From Candidatus Cloacimonadota bacterium (GTDB lineage Bacteria > Cloacimonadota > Cloacimonadia > Cloacimonadales > TCS61): DNA of 5,736 bases. The notes beneath the pieces were generated by a model that saw only the letters and a program-made list of their open reading frames with translations, searched no databases and was not told where the DNA came from. Of the stretch, positions 1 to 5,064 are shown piece after piece. The position numbers and the translations under genes were made by a program. The stretch is from contig JAGLWO010000056.1 in the NCBI GenBank assembly GCA_023133395.1, positions 1 to 5,736 of the forward strand. The letters are read 5' to 3'. Each line of letters starts with the position of its first letter. Within the stretch, counting starts at the first letter, position 1.

Positions 1-1614
1 ATGGAATACCAATATAATGATAAAACATATATATTAAATCTTATAGATACTCCAGGACACGTGGATTTTTCTTATGAAGTTTCCCGCAGTCTTGCTTCTT
101 GTGATGGTGCTCTACTGTTGGTCGATGCATCACAGGGGATTGAAGCACAAACCATGAGCAATCTCTACCTGGCAATGGAAAACAATCTGGAAATAATTCC
201 TGTAATAAATAAAATTGATCTCATCAAAGCAGATGTCGAGGGAACTGAACATGATATTATTGAAAATATCGGAATTGGTTCAGAACAAATTTATAAAATA
301 AGCGCAAAGGAAGGAACTGGAATAGATGATTTATTTGAAGGAATCGTCAAAAGTATTCCCCCACCTGAGGGAGATATAAACTTTCCTGCAAAAGCTCTAA
401 TTTTTGATTCTTACTTTGATATTTATCGTGGTGTAATTATTCTTATCCGCATGTTTGATGGTAAGCTGAAGAAAGGAGATAATATAAAGCTTTTTTCTAC
501 AGAAAAGGAATTTTCAATTGAAGAGATCGGTTATCTGGGTTTGAAAAAGGAGGAAACGAATGAACTTACTGCCGGCGAAGTAGGCTATATCATTGCAAAC
601 ATTAAGGAAGTTTCCGATGCTCGCGTAGGGGATACCATAACAACTGCCACAGACGGATGTGAAAAAGCTTTACCGGGTTTTGAAGAGCCTAAGCCCATGG
701 TTTATAGTGGTCTATTTCCATTGGATAAAGAAGACCATGAAACCCTGCGGGAAAGTCTGGGGAAATTAAAACTAAATGATGCTGCTCTTACATATGAGCC
801 TGAAAGTTCTTTAGCACTTGGATTTGGATTCAGAAGCGGTTTTCTGGGAATGCTGCACCTGGAAATCGTAAAAGAAAGGCTTTTACGTGAATATAATATT
901 CCCATAATTATTACAACACCAAGTGTTAGATTTGTCATCAACCTGAATGATGGCACTCGTAAAATTATTTATAATCCAGCAGATATGCCTGATCCCGTGA
1001 ATATTAAAAGCATCGAGGAACCGATAATGGATGTGGAAATCATAGTTCCCACAGAATATGTTGGAAACATCATGAAACTTGTTCAAGAAAGACGCGGAAT
1101 TCAAAAAAATATACAATATATTGATGAGAAACGGCTATCTATCCATTATGAAATGCCACTCATTGAGATCATTTTTGATTTCTATGACAAGCTTAAGTCT
1201 GTCAGTCGGGGATATGCTTCTTTGGATTATTCGTTTAAGGGATATAGAGTTTCCAATGTTGTAAAAGTCGATATTCTTATAAATGGTGATTGTGTTGATG
1301 AAATGTCCTTTATCTGTCACGAAGATAAAGCTTACCAATGGGGGAAAAGCGTTACCGAAAAATTGAAAGATGTGATCCCAAGACATCTCTTTAAAATAGC
1401 TCTGCAGGCAAGTATAGGTGCCAAAATCATCGCTCGAAGTACGATAAATGCCCTGCGTAAAAACGTTACTGCCAAATGTTATGGTGGAGATATTACCAGA
1501 AAAAGAAAACTCCTGGAAAGACAGAAAGAAGGCAAGAAACGCATGAAAGAGATCGGTTCTGTTTCCATTCCGCAGGAAGCATTTCTGGAAGTTCTGAAAG
1601 CTGACCGCAGTTAA
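1..1614 (+). CDS. lepA: Elongation factor 4 (LepA), 5'-truncated by window edge
   Basis: This is a ribosome-associated translational GTPase, a paralogue of EF-G that acts in the cytoplasm on 70S ribosomes (back-translocation or initiation-quality roles have been proposed). Visible G-domain motifs are G3 DTPGH (residues 16-20, with the catalytic-type His20), G4 NKID (70-73) and G5 SAK (101-103). Domain II follows at about 125-215. The EF-G-like domains III and V cover roughly 230-420, including the LepA signature stretch YEPESSLALGFGFRSGFLG at 265-283. The LepA-specific C-terminal domain ends with CYGGDITRKRKLLERQKEGK (493-512). Compared with E. coli LepA (599 aa), about 60 N-terminal residues are missing, namely the P-loop and switch I. 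The ATG at base 1 aligns to an internal position, so it is not the real start; the gene is incomplete only because the window begins here. The TAA stop at 1612-1614 is at the family's normal end. The downstream neighbour is convergent. Confidence 0.97.
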   Translation: MEYQYNDKTYILNLIDTPGHVDFSYEVSRSLASCDGALLLVDASQGIEAQTMSNLYLAMENNLEIIPVINKIDLIKADVEGTEHDIIENIGIGSEQIYKISAKEGTGIDDLFEGIVKSIPPPEGDINFPAKALIFDSYFDIYRGVIILIRMFDGKLKKGDNIKLFSTEKEFSIEEIGYLGLKKEETNELTAGEVGYIIANIKEVSDARVGDTITTATDGCEKALPGFEEPKPMVYSGLFPLDKEDHETLRESLGKLKLNDAALTYEPESSLALGFGFRSGFLGMLHLEIVKERLLREYNIPIIITTPSVRFVINLNDGTRKIIYNPADMPDPVNIKSIEEPIMDVEIIVPTEYVGNIMKLVQERRGIQKNIQYIDEKRLSIHYEMPLIEIIFDFYDKLKSVSRGYASLDYSFKGYRVSNVVKVDILINGDCVDEMSFICHEDKAYQWGKSVTEKLKDVIPRHLFKIALQASIGAKIIARSTINALRKNVTAKCYGGDITRKRKLLERQKEGKKRMKEIGSVSIPQEAFLEVLKADRS

Positions 1615-1635
1615 TTTTAACAAATAAAAAAAGAT

Positions 1636-1670
1636 TGAACCGCTAAATTCGCAAAAGACGCAAAGAAAAG
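1636..1670. repeat. CGC-phased 9-bp periodic element (REP-like)
   Basis: Three CGC triplets begin at 1641, 1650 and 1659, exactly nine bases apart. Each is followed by an A-rich run (CGCTAAATT, CGCAAAAGA, CGCAAAGAA). The element sits just after the lepA stop in a convergent intergenic gap and encodes nothing recognisable. From memory, similar 'ACCGC(A/T)AAG..CGCAAAG' elements are dispersed between genes in many bacterial genomes. Copy number cannot be tested from one window. Confidence 0.5.
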
Positions 1671-1691
1671 AAGATTATAAGATAAATATTT

Positions 1692-1727
1692 TTGTCCCCT
1701 AGTAATCGGGAATCTATTTGGGAACAA
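1692..1727. repeat. Intergenic stem-loop between convergent genes
   Basis: The left arm TTGTCCCC (1692-1699) pairs with the right arm GGGAACAA (1720-1727). In leftward RNA this gives eight pairs including one G-U wobble. An inner CTA/TAG pair (1699-1701 and 1713-1715) could extend the stem across a bulge. The 'TTGTTCCCAAA' arm, read leftward, resembles a type of dispersed palindrome I recall from other genomes. It could help transcript ends from either side, but no T-run follows it in either direction, so it is not a textbook intrinsic terminator. Confidence 0.45.
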
Positions 1728-1742
1728 GTTGGGGGGAATGAA

Positions 1743-2888
1743 TTATCTTATTAATTTTCTGAAAAAAGTTGCAACCCAGGCACCAATTAAAGTTACACCT
1801 AAAAGCATTTCTAAAGCAGATAAAAATCTACCGAATGGATTTATGAGTGTAATATCTCCATATCCTACTGTTGTAAATGTTACAATACTGAAATATAAAA
1901 AATTAGAGAAATCTTTAAAACATTGCCAATAGTAATTAGGATTAAAAATATTTTTTATAAAATAAGAAATGTTTATGTCGTAATTCACCATTTCTTTAGT
2001 TGGAGAGACTGAACTATCTTGCTGAGCAAACCCTAAACCAACGAACATATAAAGAAATGCAAATAAAATTAAGATGAAGACGGATACTTTTAAACAATTA
2101 GTAGGCTTTTCACCATAACCGATTAGCAATTCATTAAATATAAGTTTAGTATATTTATCTATAAAACCCTTATTATTGTATCGAGTTGATGCATGTTTTG
2201 CTTTATAATAATAATTCCATTCTTTATCGTGTGCACCACCATCTTTATAGGCTTCACGGATAGAAATATAAAAGCCTTCTAAATTCTTTAAATTAAATTC
2301 CAGTTTCCAATTCTTATCAATGGGGATGAAACTAGGATCATTTAATTCAACTGATGACGTAAATTTACAATTTTCAAATAGTCTATCAGGAAAAAAGTAG
2401 TTATTGAATTTTGTATTAATAAAAATACAGTTATCAAATAAACAGTGTTGTATAAAATCAACATCTTCAAAACTACAATTCTCAAAAGTACAGCCCATAA
2501 AATATGCAAAGTGAAAATTACTTTTAACAAATTGACAATTATAAAATCTGCCAAAATAGCAATCAGAATGGTAAGTCATATTTTTGAATGTTGAATGCCA
2601 GAAATTAGAATAAGAAAAATCTAAAACTACAAAATTATCAACATTAGGAGGAAAATTAATATTTTCTTTCCAGAATTCAAAACCTCTTAAATCTGTAAAA
2701 TCATCAAGTAAGTCACCAAATTTTCCATTTTCCCAATCCGACTGAAGAAAATGTTTACCTGCTCCTTCTCTTATAAGTTTAATAATATGTTCATAATTGA
2801 GCTTACCTTCTTTTGTCTTCCATCTCTCTGTTACTTTTTTATGCTCTTCTGGTTTATATTGATATAATTGTGAAACGGGAATAAACAT
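1743..2888 (-). CDS. Pentapeptide-repeat protein fused to two-TM potassium-channel-type pore domain
   Basis: A 381-aa membrane protein. Residues 1-65 are a polar lead-in. Residues about 66-178 form a pentapeptide-repeat right-handed beta-helix: aromatic or aliphatic residues recur every five positions (F120, F125, F130, F135, F140, F145, L150). Residues ~205-260 are a charged, tyrosine-rich linker. TM1 lies at about 266-287, followed by a pore helix (~328-338), the K+ selectivity filter TTVGYGD (339-345) and TM2 (~356-376). This matches the Ion_trans_2 layout (TM-P-loop-TM), so a tetrameric cation channel with the repeat domain on the cytoplasmic side is expected. The gating ligand is unknown. 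The ATG at 2886-2888 is the only reasonable start; the next Met (104) would remove part of the repeat helix. It is preceded only by a weak A-rich AAAGA, unlike the strong Shine-Dalgarno sites of the next two genes. The gene is very AT-rich and lies 107 nt downstream of the lipoprotein gene. Confidence 0.88.
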   Translation of the reverse strand: MFIPVSQLYQYKPEEHKKVTERWKTKEGKLNYEHIIKLIREGAGKHFLQSDWENGKFGDLLDDFTDLRGFEFWKENINFPPNVDNFVVLDFSYSNFWHSTFKNMTYHSDCYFGRFYNCQFVKSNFHFAYFMGCTFENCSFEDVDFIQHCLFDNCIFINTKFNNYFFPDRLFENCKFTSSVELNDPSFIPIDKNWKLEFNLKNLEGFYISIREAYKDGGAHDKEWNYYYKAKHASTRYNNKGFIDKYTKLIFNELLIGYGEKPTNCLKVSVFILILFAFLYMFVGLGFAQQDSSVSPTKEMVNYDINISYFIKNIFNPNYYWQCFKDFSNFLYFSIVTFTTVGYGDITLINPFGRFLSALEMLLGVTLIGAWVATFFRKLIR

Positions 2889-2926
2889 AAATATTCTTTG
2901 AAAATAATCCTATGTTTTATTTGCCA

Positions 2927-2942
2927 TCTAATATATATTAGA
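2927..2942. promoter_or_regulatory. 16-bp perfect palindrome upstream of channel gene
   Basis: TCTAATATATATTAGA is its own exact reverse complement. It lies 38-53 nt upstream of the channel ATG in the gap between two leftward genes. Placement and symmetry fit an operator for a dimeric regulator or a promoter region (it contains TAATAT and TATATT). As RNA it would be a weak AU hairpin without a T-run. I could not find a well-spaced -35 box, so the role is inferred. AT-rich DNA also raises the chance of accidental palindromes. Confidence 0.35.
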
Positions 2943-2963
2943 CTGCTTAATAAATCAGAGGTT

Positions 2964-2980
2964 TCCTGCCGTAAGTAGGA
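2964..2980. repeat. Short stem-loop downstream of lipoprotein gene
   Basis: TCCTGC and GTAGGA pair around a 5-nt CGTAA loop: six pairs with one G-U when read rightward, five pairs plus a mismatch when read leftward. It lies 15 nt beyond the lipoprotein stop. Its relatively GC-rich sequence in an AT-rich gap suggests a REP-like relic. It lacks a T-run, so intrinsic termination is unlikely. Confidence 0.3.
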
Positions 2981-2995
2981 CTTATAATTTCTATA

Positions 2996-4066
2996 TTATT
3001 CAATATTACCTTCATCATCTGTTTTTATTAAACATACTTGATTATTTATCTTACCAGTTAATATGTAACCTCCATCATTCGTTTGTCTTACACACCGTCC
3101 TTCACCGTGTTCATATCCACTAACTCCTACAAATATTTTATTCCATTCTTCAATCCCAATTGCATTTGTTTTAATTAACCAGATATTATACGAATCTTCA
3201 ATGAAGCTTCTTGTTGTACCTGTTACAATATATCCCCCATCATCTGTTTTATCTACTGAATGTCCTTCATCAAATTCAGTACCACCAAAAGTTCTTTCCC
3301 ATTCTCTATTTCCTAAAGCATCGGTTTTGACTAACCATACATCTCCTCCATCAGCTTCAGATGTACCGGCTATTATATAGCCGCCATCATCTGTCTGCTT
3401 TACTTCGTGTCCATAACCATCGCTAATAGTACTATTCCATACTTCATATCCTTGTTCATCTGTTTTAATTAACCTTAAACCACCACCTACAATAATATAT
3501 CCTTCATCAAATGTCTGAGCAATTGAACTTCCACCACATTCATATTCAAATATTCTATTCCATTCTTCAAATCCATATCTGTTTATTTTAATCAACCAAG
3601 GATAATCAGAAAGAGAACCTAATACGATATATCCACCATCATTTGTCTGAATTACTGCATTACCAGAACCACCTTCATATGTCAGATCCCATTCTTTTTC
3701 ACCGTTTGTATCAGTTTTAACTATGTATAGACCATGTTCTGTCAAATTATTATTACCTGTTATAATATAGCCATCGTCTTCGGTTTGCACAACACAATAT
3801 CCCCATGATACCCATGATTCACCAAAAGTTTCACACCATTTTTCATTTCCCTTTTTGTCAGTTTTTAATAACAATATACCATCACCGCAATAACCTGTAA
3901 TAATATAACCATTATCATAAGTTATATCTAAAGATATTCCACTACCTAGATGTGTACTAAATGTTTTAATAAATTTAATTTTTTCTTTATCATTATCTGT
4001 AAAAATGGAACAACTTGATATAAATAAAAAGGATGAAACAAAAATACTTATAAAATTCTTTTTCAT
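2996..4066 (-). CDS. Lipoprotein with seven-repeat (probable seven-bladed) beta-propeller
   Basis: A 356-aa secreted protein. It has a short basic N-terminus (MKKN), a hydrophobic stretch and a lipobox ISSC (16-19), so Cys19 should be lipidated. The +2 residue is Ser, which in enterobacterial rules favours the outer membrane. Seven repeats of 40-55 aa follow, each with a D(G/N/D/E)GY(I)(I/V).G strand (Tyr at 54, 100, 146, 190, 230, 279, 334) and then a '.LIKTD..G..EW' strand ending near 77, 126, 169, 210, 256 and 308. The seventh repeat stops at GNIE just before the expected Trp. The segment after Cys19 (IKFIKTF, ~30-36) resembles the strand that follows each Trp, so N- and C-termini could jointly close the ring; the end is therefore probably natural. 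The start is supported by AGGAGG four nt upstream. No catalytic motif is visible; binding or scaffolding is the likely role, and I do not recognise a named gene. The TIR-like gene ends 36 nt upstream. Confidence 0.85.
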   Translation of the reverse strand: MKKNFISIFVSSFLFISSCSIFTDNDKEKIKFIKTFSTHLGSGISLDITYDNGYIITGYCGDGILLLKTDKKGNEKWCETFGESWVSWGYCVVQTEDDGYIITGNNNLTEHGLYIVKTDTNGEKEWDLTYEGGSGNAVIQTNDGGYIVLGSLSDYPWLIKINRYGFEEWNRIFEYECGGSSIAQTFDEGYIIVGGGLRLIKTDEQGYEVWNSTISDGYGHEVKQTDDGGYIIAGTSEADGGDVWLVKTDALGNREWERTFGGTEFDEGHSVDKTDDGGYIVTGTTRSFIEDSYNIWLIKTNAIGIEEWNKIFVGVSGYEHGEGRCVRQTNDGGYILTGKINNQVCLIKTDDEGNIE

Positions 4067-4070
4067 ATTT

Positions 4071-4076
4071 CCTCCT
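4071..4076 (-). promoter_or_regulatory. Strong Shine-Dalgarno site of lipoprotein gene
   Basis: On the minus strand this reads AGGAGG, a full anti-16S match, followed by AAAT and the ATG. It fixes the lipoprotein start. It lies in the 36-nt gap after the TIR-like gene, which fits coupled expression from one transcript. Confidence 0.75.
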
Positions 4077-4102
4077 ACATATAATTTTATATTTTTGCCA
4101 TA

Positions 4103-4870
4103 TCATTTAGAATTATAATTCGGTTTATTAAGTATCCCTACTGCTTCCAATTCTCGTTGTATTTCAATCACTTTATCTTCAATATTATCATTGAAGTGGA
4201 TTCGAGAGATGCCATCGATGTCCGAATGCACAGTCGTTCCGTTTTTGAGGAGGAGGCAAACACGTGGAATGCCCAGACGACCGACGAACCATCCAGCCTC
4301 GAAGATCACATTTGGTCGAGCTTGGCAATAGGATTGCGCATGGTTAATGATTTCGTCGTCAGGAGTGATAATAGCGAAGGCAAGGGCGCAAGCCGAAGCG
4401 GATTGCTCGAATTTCTCCAGCAACGATCGGCTCATACCGGGTTCGCTTTTCATAAGGCTTGGGTTAAGTCCGAAATAATTCTGGAGAAGATCGCGAAGGC
4501 GAAGTTTGTTCATTTCGTCATGACCGTGGATGATAAAAACGTTGTTTCCAGCAGGAGGGACGGACGGTTGGGACATTGCATTTGCCGTTTCCTGTCCAGA
4601 CATGAATTCCAGATAATTCAAGATGTGCTCGAACTCGGCAAAAAGGGCTGTATATTCGTCTTCTGTTATGTTGCGAAAACTCCTGCTTGCATCGGAGTAT
4701 TTCCGCACAATGGGTGCCTTGTATCCGTAGAGTGCCTGAAGAGAGTTCTTTGCTCGGGTAAGGTACCGACTCCTGAGATGTTTTTTGCTAAAGTCATTTA
4801 GTGCACGAACTCCCGTTGAATGAGCTAAGCGGAATTTCTGAATCAGAATAGTTGGTTCAATGTTTTCCAT
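4103..4870 (-). CDS. TIR-like (CAP12/Pycsar-effector type) nucleotide-binding protein, putative NAD+-cleaving effector
   Basis: A soluble 255-aa protein. Residues 1-~100 look helical and basic and match nothing I recognise. After a Pro-rich hinge (~100-108) comes a TIR-like domain of the COG4271/PF10137 type: VFIIHGHDE (111-119), GMSRSLLEKFE (145-155), AFAIITPDDE (164-173), NVIFEAGWFVGRLG (187-200) and SDIDGI (216-221). Glu191 in NVIFE is the best candidate for the catalytic acid. Relatives act as NAD+-depleting effectors in bacterial immunity such as Pycsar. No cyclic-nucleotide sensor or cyclase is visible here, so the trigger is unknown; the N-terminal region may sense or oligomerise. The ATG has a GGAG six nt upstream. 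Lines I counted in its middle are 45-58% G+C, far above its neighbours, which suggests horizontal acquisition; the last ~100 coding bases drop back to about 32%. The domain call is firm; the defence role is inference. Confidence 0.88.
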   Translation of the reverse strand: MENIEPTILIQKFRLAHSTGVRALNDFSKKHLRSRYLTRAKNSLQALYGYKAPIVRKYSDASRSFRNITEDEYTALFAEFEHILNYLEFMSGQETANAMSQPSVPPAGNNVFIIHGHDEMNKLRLRDLLQNYFGLNPSLMKSEPGMSRSLLEKFEQSASACALAFAIITPDDEIINHAQSYCQARPNVIFEAGWFVGRLGIPRVCLLLKNGTTVHSDIDGISRIHFNDNIEDKVIEIQRELEAVGILNKPNYNSK

Positions 4871-4876
4871 TCATTT

Positions 4877-4880
4877 CTCC
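4877..4880 (-). promoter_or_regulatory. Shine-Dalgarno site of TIR-like gene
   Basis: On the minus strand, GATGGAG is followed by AAATGA and the ATG, so GGAG sits six nt before the start. This supports the start at 4870. Confidence 0.7.
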
Positions 4881-4902
4881 ATCAAAATTAATATTTTATA
4901 AC

Positions 4903-4933
4903 ATTATCATTTCCTTGAGATAATCTACGTCAA
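4903..4933 (-). promoter_or_regulatory. Candidate promoter of TIR-like gene
   Basis: Read leftward, TTGACG (4928-4933) and GATAAT (4903-4908) resemble sigma-70 -35 and -10 boxes, each one base off consensus. The 19-nt spacer is longer than the preferred 17. A perfect TTGACA at 4955-4960 lies further upstream but has no good -10 at normal spacing. The pair sits 33-63 nt before the ATG in the divergent gap. Confidence 0.3.
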
Positions 4934-5057
4934 TAACGATGAATAAATTCTCAATGTCAAATAAAAAATAAAGTGTGGATTTTTTATTCTTGCGTGATTC
5001 CGAAGAAAAAATTACGTTACTATTTAAGCAGGATAAATAAAAAGTCTTTTGGATTAA

Positions 5058-5061
5058 AAGG
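5058..5061 (+). promoter_or_regulatory. Shine-Dalgarno-like site deciding the transporter start
   Basis: AAGG is followed by AAA and the ATG at 5065. The spacing of three nt is short, but the later in-frame ATG at 5128 has no purine-rich site before it. This is the main reason for annotating 5065 as the start. Confidence 0.4.
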
Positions 5062-5064
5062 AAA

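Noticed and set aside
1..3. ATG at base 1 as the lepA start codon
   Set aside because: Alignment with known LepA puts it about 60 residues into the protein, after the P-loop and switch I, so the window edge merely falls on a Met codon.
1135..1623. A 162-codon minus-strand frame opposite the 3' end of lepA
   Set aside because: The + strand here encodes highly conserved LepA domains; the antisense frame has no family features.
1692..1735. Intrinsic terminator for lepA or the channel gene
   Set aside because: A stem is present, but no T-run follows it on either strand.
1729..1932. Short + strand frame overlapping the end of the channel gene
   Set aside because: It runs opposite the TM2 and filter coding region, which is clearly real. 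The GGGGGG run before an ATG looks like a ribosome site but belongs to the intergenic element.
1743..2888. Qnr/MfpA-type quinolone-resistance protein
   Set aside because: The pentapeptide repeats are short and fused to a membrane pore domain, unlike the stand-alone DNA-mimicking Qnr helices.
3000..3900. Recurring CCATCATCTGTTT-like DNA motifs as a CRISPR array or tandem DNA repeat
   Set aside because: They are degenerate, unevenly spaced and in frame; they encode the QT.DGGY and IKTD strands of the propeller repeats.
4157..4801. A 214-codon open frame on the + strand opposite the TIR-like gene
   Set aside because: It lies antisense to a gene with clear TIR-like motifs and a good ribosome site. 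Its own translation shows no recognisable motif, and the openness is explained by the G+C-rich opposite strand.
4915..4954. TTGAGA (4915-4920) and TCTCAA (4949-4954) as an operator pair around the TIR promoter
   Set aside because: Only six bases per arm, 28 nt apart, with no extension; this is expected by chance in such AT-rich sequence.
4871..5064. tRNA, small RNA or small ORF in the divergent gap
   Set aside because: No cloverleaf, no strong stem-loop with a T-run inside the gap, and only frames of a few codons; apart from the candidate promoter and ribosome sites nothing is supported.
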